DNA of 64,000 bases from Amaranthus tricolor (GCF_026212465.1 NC_080062.1:2004001-2068000), one strand, 5' to 3'. Shown: positions 1 through 12,178, counted from the stretch's first letter. Notes: generated by a model not told the origin, from the letters alone. Numbers and translations are program-made.

Positions 1-299
1 AAATTCTTGTAATTTAAGTTTTTAAAATATTATCATTTCTTTCACACTTATAAGGTAGTTTTTGTATTGGAATTTGGAAGATAGGATTTTGAATTTCTAA
101 ACTTGACCTTAATTAATATAATAATCGTTATTTAGTGAGTTGTTAAGCTATAAGAGTCAGAAGCTGAATATTTTCAATGGCTCGTTCAATAGACTTATTT
201 GAACATTAGGTTTTTTTATGGGCATTCAAATTCATTAAGTCAACTATTTATAGTAACCAAGTCTAAGATCAAGTTTTAAGATAAATTAAGAGATGGGTC

Positions 300-866
300 G
301 AAGTGTGTGAGGTGCGGGATATTACGCGGGGTGTGAAGTAGCTACTAGATTGGAAGACGTTCAGGTCGCGGGCCGTACGCTTGGTCGTGGGTCGTGAGTT
401 TCTGAAGGAAAAACTACTGTTTTGGAAAACATGTAGGTCGCGGGCCGGGACCTAGTACGCGAGCCGTGACTTGTGCAGTTTTTGCGGGTTTTCAGTTTTC
501 GCACGTTCTTTAGAAGGTTACTTAGTTTTTGGGCCGGTTTCTTTTTAATTGTTAACCTAATTTCTTTTTATTAAGTGGCATACTATATAAATTTCTCTTG
601 TAATTAGAATTAGGGGATGATGCATGAAACACAAAGTGAGGAAAATTAAGAGAGAAAAAGCTTGGAGAGCCATTGTTGTGGTTTCTCGTTCATCTTGTAA
701 TCTCTCAATTTATAGTGAAAATTTTATTCTCGGTGCCGGTGGATGTAGCTATCACATTGATAGTGAACCACGTTAATGTCTCGATGTGATTTCTTTATTG
801 TTTGTTTGAATCTTTATTGCTTTCCGTTATTATTTTTCGATCTTTGCTTCCACTGTCGCACAACAA
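300..866 (+). mobile_element. Copia-type LTR remnant (solo or truncated)
   Basis: The stretch has the layout of a Ty1/Copia LTR. A GC-richer U3 with repeated GTCGCGGGCCG blocks (about 365-480) is followed by a TATA-like CTATATAAAT (about 583-592). A leader-like part then holds CTCGGTGCCGGTGGATGTAG and the hairpin-like CTATCACATTGATAGTG (about 730-770), and a U5-like end finishes in CGCACAACA (about 855-863). No primer-binding site or gag/pol reading frame follows, so it looks like a solo or truncated LTR. The left boundary is uncertain and no target duplication was found. The assignment rests on recognising the leader pattern. Confidence 0.5.
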
Positions 867-2639
867 TTATTGTTCATTTACCAAAAAAAATATAAGTTAA
901 CAATTAAAAGTATATTAAAAAAATTTAAATAAATTAAAGGCTAACGTTTAAACTAAATAATAATAATAAATTATTTATCAAACATAATTGTCCATTCTTT
1001 ATTGATTATAAAATGTTGTCTTACTATAAAATGTGTTTTATATATAGATTAAATGATTCAATTAATATATATTACGAAAATATAAACTATTTATTTTGTG
1101 GTCATGTAATAATAATTAAAAGATAAAAAAAATTTTCATATAATGCTAAATGCTTACACATGAAACTTGCCCGTGGGGAAGCGGTCTCATGTGATATCCA
1201 TCAATCATGGCGCAATAAAATATGAATGACAAACTTGTAGAAGAAAAATAGAGGGAAAATATAGTTTTTTAAATTTACTTTTCCATTTCTTCTTAGCAAA
1301 GTGTACAACCACATTTTGAATCTGTTGAATTAATTGACTTTTATTCTTCTATGTTATATATTTTATAATTAAATTTTTTATTATATATTATATAATTAAA
1401 TATTAATAAGTTTTAATTAATGACAGGAGTTATGGTTTAGACAAGCTTGAGCCTAAATCCATGCAAATGAGTGAGTTGTATGTTGATAGAGTATTATAAT
1501 ATATTTTGAGACTTCAACTATCGATTTAAGCCTTTAGTTGTGTTGGTTTTGTGATAATGAAATGGTATTATAAGCCAATGTGATAAAAGACCACCAGTTT
1601 GAAGTTCATTCACCTCTTATTTCAAGTTAAATATTTAACACTATGTATAAGAACAACATATGTAATTGTTTCGGTGATGAAACGAGGAAGTGTAAAAAAC
1701 ACTTAAAATACCTGGAAATAAGGTGTAGAAGGGGACAACTGTTGGTATGCTGAAAGTGCTAATAATCCTTCCGCTGATGAGACCTCAAATCTTGCAATAC
1801 AATGTTAGCCTTGCCCGGGGTGGTTTCCCGGAAAACCCCTCCGACGCTCAAGTCAGATCGGAAAACCGAAAGTAATGAATATATGATAATTAATGAATAC
1901 AAGATTAATGGATTGTAGGATGAGTTCAGATCAATTGAAGAAATATTTGGTTAAGTATAGATTGTATGTAGGAGGGCGGATATTTTTGTGGAGTAACGGT
2001 AGCAATATAAAAGCTTTTGCCGTAAATGAGATATGCAACAAGTATTTATAATGCTAGAATGGAGGTTAGATGGTGAATTAATGTGGAAATCATAGGCATC
2101 ATAGGTGATAGTGGTTGGTTATGGTGAGTAGTGGGTGGTTATATTTAGATGGTTAGTGAATCAAGGTTGGTGGTTTATGATTTGACTGTTAAATTATAGA
2201 TTTATTTATTTGACTTCATAACAGTAACCTTTACGATTCTAGTTCAAAAGACTCTCATATAATTGATTTAACATACATTATGTTAGTTATATGATAATTA
2301 TAGTCTTTTATAATGTATGACTTGATTTCTAAAAAGGGGAAATAATATAATGCAAGATCTAGAGAAGTTATAGTAGTTGTTGTGACTTGTGATCTCTAAG
2401 TGTATTAGTTGTAAAGGTACAATCAATCAATTTTCCAAAATAAATAGCGAGCCCTTCTCACCTTATACCTGGGAAAGATCTTATTGATCACTGTCGGCTA
2501 CTTTGTTCCTCTCACTTAACTACAATGACTCTAGTTTATACTTTTAGATTCTTTATGGATTACCTATGTCTCCCAAAATTTACCTTACTTTTCTTTTTGG
2601 ATGTTTTCTCCATTTCTATATATGTTCATAACTTATATA
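867..2639. other. AT-rich intergenic DNA, no gene seen
   Basis: No coding exon is recognisable. A fragment at about 1,735-1,870 (with GGTGGTTTCCCGGAAAACCC and CCGACGCTCAAGTCAG) resembles a sequence at 61,360-61,405, so it is probably an old transposon piece. The remainder is AT-rich DNA without visible structure. Confidence 0.5.
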
Positions 2640-3292
2640 ATATCTGGCCCCATCAAATTGTCGATGACTACTCATAAATATTAAAGACTGGCCCCACAAA
2701 ATAACACAAGACCTACTGCTTCCCATTTTAATCGCATAGTTCTTAGCAAATGATTCCCTTGAAATAAAAATAAATCTTGTTGATATGGGTACTTGATGAA
2801 TCCTTTTTAAAGCTTAACCTGGACAATCACACTCACCCTAACTATGCGCATTGTTTATATGCGTAGTCTATCAATCCTTTTTAAAGTTCAACATGAGGTA
2901 TCACACAAACGCCCACTTCAAAAATGTCCTCGTTGCACCTCAGTTCCAAGATCTTTCCTGTACTAGGTACATTGAACACATTATAAAGCACCGTTGCGAG
3001 GTTGCTCGAATACACTTGTACCACCCCCGGCCTCATCGGAACGTTGTTGACTATTCATGAATGTTGTATAATGGCCCACAAACTAACACAAGTCTTTTCA
3101 ATGTACTTTAATCTCATCTTGCTCACCCGATAAAATATTTTAAAAGGTCACCCATCCTAAGATTACTACCCACCAAGCACGCTTAACTATAGAGTTCTTA
3201 GCAAATAGACTTGAAAAGAAGATGCACTTCATTGATATTAGTAGTCTATTAATGCTTTTCTAAAGCTTGGCCTAGGGTATCACAACCTACAT
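2640..3292 (-). mobile_element. Degenerate Cassandra TRIM cluster (reverse orientation)
   Basis: Read on the minus strand, 3,290 down to 3,018 aligns with the better preserved Cassandra LTR at 32,317-32,587. It shares the start TGTGATACCCTAGG, the GACTACTAATATCAA block, the 5S-like AGTTAAGCGTGCTTGGTGGG (about 3,170-3,195), CTTAGGATGGGTGACC, and the end GCCGGGGGTGGTACAA. A second, more decayed LTR covers about 2,645-2,830, and another LTR start lies at about 2,862-2,907. The internal 5S rRNA-like promoter is the hallmark of Cassandra. The copies are too decayed to define target duplications. Confidence 0.7.
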
Positions 3293-6250
3293 TTCTTCTT
3301 TGATTCTCATCTACACATTTAACTTCCCTTTCATCTCATACATACATTTGTCGAATTTTCCATAAAATACCACTTTATCAACTTTTCTTAATTTTTACAC
3401 CAATTGCTGCTATTTGAACAAAATTAGAGGGACATATAGTACTATGTTTTAAGTTCTTCTGTGTGTTAGAGCGTATTCAAAGTCGTTAGTTTGCGAGTCA
3501 ATACCAAGTCAAAAGCGAGCCAAACACGGTTGACCTTCTTTCGGATTAACCTTCACATCATGTGCACATTTAGTGATATTGGTCATTTGATTTGTTTTAA
3601 ATAAGGTCTTTTCATGTTAGATCATGCCATGTTAATTCAAAGCTTTAACCTAAACTAGGGCTAAAGCCAAGTCAATTAAGATTTATTTATACTCGGAATG
3701 AATCAATTGAGTTAGAACATAAATTTAATTGAGTCTAGTTCAATTCTAATTGATAAGAGATTAAGTCAATATGATTAAATGGCCCAATCAGATATATTTC
3801 ATATTAATTTGAGAATTATGCTATTCTGAGTTCAAATGAGGTGAGGTGAGTTTGAGTTTAATAACATTGTGGTATGGTCAAGTTCATGTATCTTTATGCT
3901 AGTTTCATATTGTGTTCTCGGAGGTGTTTGGATATTGTGATTTTAGATTTTGTGCTCCAAATGTTTTTTAGTTTATAAGGTGATCATCAAATCATTTTAC
4001 CTTTTTTATTTACATTCACATGATTTTAAATCTTTAACACGCATAAATATACTTCGATACTTTAATAATAAGAGTATATGGGTCAATATTATATGACCTC
4101 TTATTGTGTGAGATAAAATAAATAAAAATCATCATTTAACCAAGGAAAGTACTAAATAATTTAATAACTATCAAAGAAAATGAATTGGCATGGCGTTAAT
4201 TAGCTAGAGTATTTTTTATGACTCGGACCATGGCCCATGCCAGTCCGAGTCTAAATACGTCCCTAAACAGTATTCTTATAAATTGTAATCCCTTAAATTT
4301 ATTTGAAATTCGTGACAACTTTAAATTTAACTATGTTTAAAACTTAATAACCAATTAAATTATATAGCTTGTTAAATAAAGAATTACAAAATCATATATT
4401 TAGGTGGGTCCATAAAATATACTTCTCATAGACATACAAGGCAAAGAGGGATAGCAAAGGGTGGATAGAGAGTACCTTAATGAATAATATTCAAACACTT
4501 AAAAGTATATGTATAGTAACATTTTTGATAAGTGAAAAATACTTTATATTTTTTTAAAAATTATTTTTTAACAATATTTTTAAAATAAATTAAGAGTAAT
4601 TACTTGGCTCTCCTAAATGTAAATGTGTAACTACTTCCTTGGATATCACGTGCAAAGTAGAAAATAGATAGCTTGCATCTTTTGTCCATTGGCAACTAAG
4701 CAAAATATGCCCATTCTTTCCTTTTGCCTTTTCCTTTTCTCAAATCTCCACTTTGGACTCTATTATGCAAGGGTGGTTCTTAATTTTTTTTCCTTTTTAT
4801 TTAATTTTTTTTTTGTTTTTTAATGACTATGCTTGAATAGTAACATTTTATTCATCAATTAATCTCCTTTTAAAGTTTTTTCAATTGAAATTTTATTTAA
4901 TTCTTCTTGATCAATATTTTCATTAAACATATTTACTTTTCATAATTTTATATATTATGCATATTTAAAAATATTTAATGTTAAAATAGAGCATTAAATG
5001 GCGTAAAAACTGAAAGTGTAGTCATTAGAAACATAAAAAGTTTATTATTTTGAGAACTTGTTGATAAAACAAATAGAGATAAGTACTAACTACTAAATAG
5101 TAAGAGAAGTTTAGTTGATATATTTTGATATGTTTTTATTAATTTTTGAAGAAAAGATAAGAGTAAGATATTATATAAATTTTGATTATGTTTTTATAAT
5201 TCTTACTATAAAATATACCATTTTATATTTTAAATAGATTTATCAAACAAAAAGTCCAATATCACTTGTTTGACTTGGAAATAAGAAGCCTATACATTAA
5301 GGAAAATAAACATATCATTTTTCTTAAGATATTTTCGGTTCATTTAAGTTCGATATTGATAATTTCAATTCAATTTAATTTTAACCAATTTGTTCATTAA
5401 TTTCTTAAAAACAAGATTGGTTTTTATTTTCAGTTCAATTAATACAAATAAATTTTATTTAATCCAAATAATAGGCTCATAATTTCTCTATTTTTTAATG
5501 ACATGCACTATTTATTTCAAAAATATATATAAATATATTCAAAGAAGAAGCTTATTAATAATGGACCATGAAAACAAGGGGTGGTAATGAGAGGTAGGAG
5601 TGCCTTCTCGAAATTAAATCTTCTAGCATGCTCCATATATTTCCAAAGAGCAAAAGCCTAAATAACTTCACCCACGTACCCAAATGTCTTACTCATTAAA
5701 GTCAAAAGTGTAATGAATTCAACAAATTGATTGTAATAACAAAAAGTCCATATTTTATACTGATTTTTTATTATTGTCTTTTATTTTAATCTTAAAAATT
5801 TAATATGATAATTAAAAATATTAAATTTAGCTTGTTTGATAAATTTGACCTAAAATTCAAAAATCTGAACAACCTGACATAGAAAAGAAAAAAATAACTA
5901 ATATATAAAGCCCAACCGAACTCACACGAACTATACAACATGTTCGACTCAAAATTTGAGTATATGATCAAGTATAGTAAAAATAAAAAAAAGATTAATA
6001 TGAGCTTGTATCAGTAAAAATCACTAATTGAATATAAAACAATGTGAAAAATTTATGAATTAAGCAATTTTTGAAATACTTTACTTTTTATTAATTTCTT
6101 TCCACGTAAATAAAATTTATTTTTTAATGTTTAACTAAACAATAATTTATTTTGTTTCATCAAATTTGCTATAAACTTTTTCGTATGTGATAATATAAGT
6201 GGTAGCTTTTGAAAATTGAATAGTATATAAATCAATATCGTATGTGGTAA
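3293..6250. other. AT-rich intergenic DNA, no gene seen
   Basis: No exon, RNA gene or clear element boundary was recognised here. The sequence consists of A/T-rich, low-complexity DNA with stop codons in all frames. Confidence 0.5.
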
Positions 6251-6380
6251 TATATTGGTTTAGGGTACGAAATAAAATCGTAGTTGAGTATAAAAATTGT
6301 TTTAACTTTATATCTCATCTTTATTATTAGTAGTTGGTCGTGAATTTGTAAAACAATATTTCGTACCCTAAACCAATATA
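6251..6380. repeat. 23-bp perfect inverted repeat (hairpin)
   Basis: Positions 6,251-6,273 and 6,358-6,380 are perfect reverse complements of 23 bases (core TTGGTTTAGGGTACGAAAT) separated by 84 bases. This could be a decayed foldback MITE or a stem of a silenced small transposon. No target duplication was identified. Confidence 0.7.
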
Positions 6381-6449
6381 TTATTTTTGCATTTACACAT
6401 AATTATCCACAATGAATCTATGGCCTTATCTCAACTATCATTTTTTTTG

Positions 6450-6895
6450 GAAAATTTATACAAATTAATCCAATTTTTTTACTGATTTTTCTACAATAAT
6501 TTTATTTTTTCAATTAATCATGAATAATTCTAATTATAAGGGGTGTTTATTTGCTAAAACCGCACCAAAATAACCTCTTACCTATACAACAAGTCATTTT
6601 GCATTAAAAAACAAAAAGTAAATACAAAATTAAATTATAAAAAATTTAAAAATTTTTAAAGTTTAAAAATAAAAATTAAATAATTTTATTTTTTAATTTT
6701 AACTTTTAATTTTTAATATTTTGGATTTTTTTATTGTGTTCTTTTTTTATAGCAATTAACATGCAAAAATCGATCACCATTTGGGCAACAATGTTCTTGG
6801 GTGAGTGATTCTAAAATTGGGATTATTCATGGTAAATTAAAAGTTGGGATTATTATAGTAAAATCAATAAAAAATTGGATTATTCTAGGTAATTT
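6450..6895. mobile_element. Probable MITE with long inverted ends
   Basis: The left part (TTAATCCAATTTTTTTACTG, AATCATGAATAATTCTAAT) is mirrored at the right (ATTGGGATTATTCATGGTAA, AAAAATTGGATTATTCTAGG). One arm of a similar sequence recurs at 45,355-45,455, which supports a dispersed family. The exact ends are not defined, and the AT-richness makes the alignment soft. Confidence 0.4.
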
Positions 6896-7914
6896 TTTTT
6901 TATTGATTGAATAACTTTTATTGATTTTTCTATTAAATAAATCTTTACAATTATTCATGTAATTCAATTAATTTAAATAATTTTTTAAAATTATTCTACC
7001 TACGATAATTATTTTAAAACAAGACCTTTAAATTACTAACCACATTTAAAAATCCAAGAGAATCAATAGAAAATGAGATTTTAGACTTTATCATTAAACT
7101 AGTATATATTTTCGTGCAATGCACGGATGTTGAAGTTTGTTAATTTATATGAAATTTTTTTATTGATTGTTCATAACAAAATTTTACTAACTTAAAAGAT
7201 TATTAGTAAAATTAATCTATTTTTAGTGATAAAAAGTAATTTTTACTGATGAATGTTTTTCTTTACTAAGTAAACTGATTTTTCTAAGTAAATATATCAA
7301 TTTATGATTTACTAAATAAAGGCTAAATTAGTGTTCAAACATTACATCTAACTTGTCCTTTGAAATGAACATATTGTATAACCATACATACACAAACACT
7401 TTATTCATGACATGCTACAATACAATATCCTTAATCATAATTATCATCATAAAATTATTAGATGAGATTTTTGTTATCATTTTAGCAGAATAATTAAGTA
7501 GATAATTATTTAATGTTATTTTAAAATATTAATTAATACATTATTTAAGAGTTTCCAAACCTAAGGTTATTTTTAGTTGACAATCATTTTAAAAATATTT
7601 TAGACATTTAAATCAACTAAAGTCCAAGTTACTAAAATTAACTTTTTCTTTAAAAAAAAGTATAATTAAAAAATCAAAATTTCTAAAATTAACTTTTTTC
7701 TTACTATATTATTATTTTATATTATCTAAGAAATTTAACATAATTAAAAACTAAAATTTCCCATATTTAATTACCTGAATGTATGGTTGTTGATAATATA
7801 ATTGTGTAATTAACATTCTAATTGTTGGCCCTTGATTGTCTTTGTTATTTTTCTGAATACATATATTAATATGAATGCAAAATAAAATAAATTTTTACCC
7901 CATATATTTATTAA

Positions 7915-8165
7915 TACTTCCTCCCATCTCTAATGTTCATTCTATTTGGAATATTGCATCTTAAGGAGAAAAAAATTTAAATAATGTTTTTGACACATAT
8001 TTAGAAGATAAAATGTATATATGTGAGATCTCGTTAGATTCGTTTTAATGTATACTTTTTATTATGTATTTTTTATAATTTTTTATTATGTGTATTTAGA
8101 GATATTAGGGTTTAAAATTTACATTGAAAACTGTGTAAAAAGTAAATGAAAAGAACAAAAAGAAA
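7915..8165. mobile_element. Stowaway-like MITE remnant
   Basis: The left end TACTTCCTCCCATCTCTAAT has the CTTCCTCC-type Stowaway terminus. The matching right end is degenerate here (AAAGGGACTATA) but better preserved in the downstream tandem copy (ACGGAAGGAGTATA at about 8,443-8,456). This is the Tc1/mariner-type MITE pattern with TA duplication. Confidence 0.45.
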
Positions 8166-8620
8166 CAAAGGGACTATATATTATACATATTAGGAAAGCC
8201 AATATTATATTCAATCAAAAAGTTAACATAATATACATTTGATATAGTTTTTATTTTGGAAAATTTTTTTGAGAGGGAAAAACTCTCTTTTAGCATTGAC
8301 ACTTGTCATATTCTTTTATTGTATTAGTAGATAGTATGATAGTATGATTTTTTATAATTTTTTATTATGTATATTTAGAGATATTAAGATTTAAAATTTA
8401 TATTGAAAACTATGCAAAAAGTAAATAAGAATAACAAAAAGAGACGGAAGGAGTATATTATACATATTAGGAAAGCCAATATTATATTCAATTAAAAAGT
8501 TAACATAATGTACATTTTATATAGTTTTTATTTTGGAAAGTTTTCTTGGGCGGGAAAAACTCTCTTGTAATACTGACACGTGTCATATTCTTTTATTGTG
8601 TTAATAAATAGTATGATTGT
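8068..8620 (+). repeat. Tandem duplication, period about 279 bp
   Basis: Copy 1 (8,068-8,346) and copy 2 (8,347 to about 8,620) share almost the whole sequence, from ATTTTTTATAATTTTTTATT to GACACNTGTCATATTCTTTT and ATAGTATGAT. The duplication includes the right part of the Stowaway-like MITE. Copies differ by scattered substitutions, so the event is not very recent. Confidence 0.75.
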
Positions 8621-10048
8621 CAATATCTTTGCCATATCTATTTTTGTCTTATTTTAGGCTCCTCAAAACTTTTCCATATGAGCCCATAACTCACGGCACA
8701 TAAAATTTTGAGATTCTAGTATAATTTTGGCATCTCTTATCATCTTATTACATCATAGACCACTTATACTATTAGCTTCTAGTCAAGTCAAAACAAGTAA
8801 ATTTCATCCACAAATTAGTTGTTTGTAAAAAACTAAGGCCATGGAAATGGAAGCTTAGTTCCATCATGTTGAACATATTCAATATGTTGGCAAGATAGGA
8901 TATAAAACAAGTGATACCTAGCTGATTATAGTAGCTGATTTAACCAACTGATTTTGAACATGTTAGTAGGAGTAACAACTTGTTTCAACCAAATAAGTTA
9001 TCAAACACTAACATTAGATAACTTCGCACGTAATCACTATTTGTACCTAATTAAATAGGGTAAAATTATTCAACAAGTCATTTTTCAAAAAAAACCCTAA
9101 TATTTATATCTTTGAGGTGTAAGTATATAAAATTTATCATGAAATTTATTTAATTAAATTTGGTCTAATATTAGTTCACTTCAACTCAAGACTTCTTAAT
9201 CAAATTGAGTAGAACAATCATTTCAAAGTTTATTGATTTAATTAAAATTGTCAATCTACCAAACACAAAATTTATGTGCTACCTATAAATCTTTGGAATA
9301 TTGAATTGATTAAGAAAGTTTGAATAATAATGATGAGAAAATGAAGTAATTTTGTGGAATTGAAGTTTGTCCCAACACATGCAATGTTTCTTGGAATGGT
9401 ATATTGGTTTCTTCATACACAAAAAAAGGATTATAATTGATCAATTGCCAAACTTCTAAGGGTCAACTCTTTTACTTGTTTTGATCATTGGATTGGAGCT
9501 TGTGCCTTAAACTACCTTTCTAAGGTGGGAATACAATGCCAAAGTTGCATCATACCTTAACCCTTAAAAAGTGCATATTTGCCTACATAATTTGAATATG
9601 AATGTCTTGCACCTAAGTCAGAATAAATCTTCTTATAAAAGAATGAAAATTAAATTTCTGTTATTAGAGTGAAAGTAAAAGTCTTTAACTGTTAGAATAT
9701 TTTATTATTTTCTGTCTTTATTACTTAAAATCATAATTTATAAATTAATTAATTTTGGTTCTGTCAAATTTTTTTTTATTCGGGAGTTGGATAGAGTATC
9801 GTCGCGGGTAATGAGGGAGAGAATTAATCTTCTATAGTTGGTAATAACTAAGTCTCTATAATAACATTAATAGGGTGAACCTTTAATCATTAAGCTATAA
9901 TTATTCTATCATTTAGATTTTTGGATGTATATATTTATCATTATCACATTAGAATTAGAATAATAATGAATAAGTGAAATTTTAACTCATAAAGTGTGGC
10001 AAACAGCCAAACACCTTACCAAAAATAGAATAAAAAACAAATTAGGCA
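8621..10048. other. Intergenic DNA, no gene seen
   Basis: No coding exon, RNA gene or well-bounded element was recognised. The sequence is AT-rich with stops in all frames. Confidence 0.5.
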
Positions 10049-10179
10049 TTTGGAAACCCAATCTTTAAAGTTCGCCACCCCTTTATATTTTTTCGCCACC
10101 CCCCTCCCCCCTAAAATTACGTATTTGCCCCTGTAGTTTAAAAAATTACAAAAATGCCATTCCTTACAAATTTCTTATT

Positions 10180-10213
<34 letters not shown>

Positions 10214-10266
10214 CCAATAATAAAATTAAATAATAATAATAAATAAAATTAATAATAATAATAACA

Positions 10267-10306
<40 letters not shown>

Positions 10307-10366
10307 CAACAATAATAAAATTAAATAATAATAATTATTATTCAAAAAAAAAAAAAAAAAAAAGTT

Positions 10367-10492
10367 GAGTCGCCCAAAATTGGGCGACTGAACCATGGTC
10401 GAGTCGCCCAGATCTGGGCGACTGGACCATGGTGGAGTCACCCAAAATTGGGCGACTGAACCATGGTCCAGTCGCCCAATTTTGGGCGACTC
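10367..10492. repeat. Left GTCGCCC palindrome cluster (four units)
   Basis: Four units of about 33 bp each contain the 9-bp arms AGTCGCCCA and TGGGCGACT around a 4-base centre (AAAT, ATTT or GATC-like). The third unit has a T-to-A-type change (AGTCACCCA). Units are joined by ACCATGGT-like palindromes. The unit with the GATC centre is a perfect 22-bp palindrome. Confidence 0.85.
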
Positions 10493-10528
10493 AATTTTTT
10501 TTTTTTTTTTCTTTTTGGAAAATAATAA

Positions 10529-10562
<34 letters not shown>

Positions 10563-10576
10563 TTATAAATTAATGT

Positions 10577-10650
10577 GGTCTATTAGCTCAGTTGGTTAGA
10601 GCGTTGTACTAATAACGTGAAGGTCACAGGTTCGAGATCTGAACAAGCCA
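10577..10650 (+). pseudogene. tRNA-Ile(AAT)-like sequence, left arm
   Basis: This 74-nt sequence has the length and layout of plant tRNA-Ile(AAU). It begins GGTCTATTAGC, has an A-box TAGCTCAGTTGG, an anticodon loop CTAATAA (anticodon AAT), a T-loop TTCGAGA and a discriminator A. Several stem pairs are broken: acceptor positions 4 and 6 oppose A and C, and the last T-stem pair is A opposite A. It is therefore probably a tRNA pseudogene carried by the foldback element, although the A-box and TTC of the B-box remain. Confidence 0.7.
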
Positions 10651-10712
10651 TTATTTAATAATTATTAATTTTTTATTATAAATATGATAAAAAATTAATA
10701 ATTATTAAATAA

Positions 10713-10786
10713 TGGCTTATGCAGGTCTCAAACCTGTGACCTTCACGTTAATAGTACAACGCTCTAACCAACTGAGCTAATAGACC
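10713..10786 (-). pseudogene. tRNA-Ile-like sequence, right (inverted) arm
   Basis: The reverse complement is a 74-nt mirror copy of the left tRNA-like sequence. Its acceptor stem is better (only position 4 unpaired), but the T-loop is TTTGAGA, losing the conserved C56, and the anticodon loop reads CTATTAA (anticodon ATT instead of AAT). The two arms therefore decayed independently after the inverted duplication, and neither is a convincing functional tRNA. Confidence 0.7.
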
Positions 10787-10820
10787 ACATTAATCTATAA
10801 ATTATTATTATTAGTATTAA

Positions 10821-10857
<37 letters not shown>

Positions 10858-10896
10858 TTCCAAAAAAGAAAAAAAAATAAATAAATAAAAAAAAAT

Positions 10897-10990
10897 TGAG
10901 TCGCCTAAAATTGGGCGACTGAACCATGGTCGAGTCGCCCAGATCTGGGCGACTCGACCATGGTTCAGTCGCCCAATTTTGGGCGACTCA
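10897..10990. repeat. Right GTCGCCC palindrome cluster (three units)
   Basis: Three units with AGTCGCC(C/T)A and TGGGCGACT arms mirror the left cluster, again joined by ACCATGGT palindromes. The left cluster has one unit more, so unit number changed after the arms formed. Confidence 0.85.
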
Positions 10991-11041
10991 ATTTTTTTTT
11001 TGAATAATAATTATTATTATTATTTAATTTTATTATTGTTG

Positions 11042-11072
<31 letters not shown>

Positions 11073-11201
11073 AAATAAAAAATTTGAAATGAGTGGCAAA
11101 ATTGTAATTTTTAAAAATTCAGGGGCAAATTCGTAATTTCATTCGGAGGGGGTGGCGAAAAAATGAAAAGAGTGGCGAAGTTTAGCAACACCCTTTGGAA
11201 A

Positions 11202-12178
11202 ACTAGTAATTCGACCACCATCACACGGTTTTCTATTTGATTTACTACTAATAATCAACTATGAATATAGTATGAATTACTTTGTGGACAAGGTTAATAT
11301 TTATTAGTCTGTTTCAAATTAGGGATGCATGGCAGTTTTTAGGCGTGTTTAACATATAAATATAAAGTTTTAATATTAAATTACTAAAAGTATATATTAA
11401 ATGTTTAAAAATATATAATTATTAAAAGAATATCATTTTTTAATATTACACAGAGTCTTTAAAAAGTTTGTTAATTTTTACTCTGTCCTGTAGGAAAGCA
11501 GCAAGCTAGGTGAAAAGTAAAATCATGACATTTTCTAATAAGCAATACTTGCTCTTCTGACAGTTTCAAAATTTAACTCTCTGTTTTATTGATTTTATTA
11601 AGTTTCTATTTTCATACAGAGCTATTTTCCGAGTTTAGTTTGATACTCAAAAATACTTTGTATAAAAAAGACGACCCTACCTTCTTCAACTTTTTTTCAC
11701 CATTGTATAACTAAATTCAATGATGATATTCATTTATTGTATTAGTTCAAACACAAATTCTTACTTGATACTGTCTTTATAAAAGATGTCTCAAGTTTGG
11801 GCCAATTTAATTTTTAAATTTAAAAAAAATAACTAAACTTTCTAAATAATGCTTTTAACTTTTATTTTCAGTTTTTCTTTTTCTCTTTTCTGATAAAACT
11901 ACTCATCTTCCTCTCTCAAATCCCATTGTTGTTTATTCTCTGTTTATCTTCTTCAACATTTACAAAACCATCAAAGTTATGTATTTATACTTCATCATTT
12001 TCGTTTTTAAAGCTTTCATTTTCGTTTTTTTTTGGTTGATTGTGTTATATATTAGTTGGATTTACAATTTTCTGATTTTTTTTAAATTAAGCTTCATCAA
12101 TGGTGTATAGTGATGTTGAAGAAGACAACAATGTCTACTATTTGGGGGAAATTAATAAAGCAATTGTGGTTAGAAGAT
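11202..12178. other. Intergenic DNA, no gene seen
   Basis: The stretch is AT-rich, and no exon or bounded element was recognised. Confidence 0.5.

Larger units (their letters stand above)
10057..11193. mobile_element. Long foldback element carrying inverted tRNA-Ile-like sequences
   Basis: This 1,137-bp element is flanked by a perfect 8-bp direct repeat TTTGGAAA (10,049-10,056 and 11,194-11,201), read as a target-site duplication. The two halves are reverse complements nearly end to end. The ends carry TTCGCCACCCC and GGGGTGGCGAA blocks, then a TTACGNATTTGCCCCTG block, then TAA/TTA microsatellites. Next come clusters of GTCGCCC palindromes, and at the centre a tRNA-Ile-like sequence and its inverted copy separated by a 62-bp AT-rich loop that is itself self-complementary. 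There is no coding capacity. An 8-bp duplication would fit hAT-type mobilisation, but the termini were not matched to a known superfamily. Confidence 0.8.

Noticed and set aside
10226..10441. Leucine-rich open reading frame on the minus strand
   Set aside because: It is a translation of the TTA/AAT microsatellite and the palindrome cluster, not a protein gene.
10183..11070. CRISPR-like array from the spaced palindromes
   Set aside because: The units are palindromic pieces of a foldback element in a plant genome; there are no unique spacers and no cas genes.
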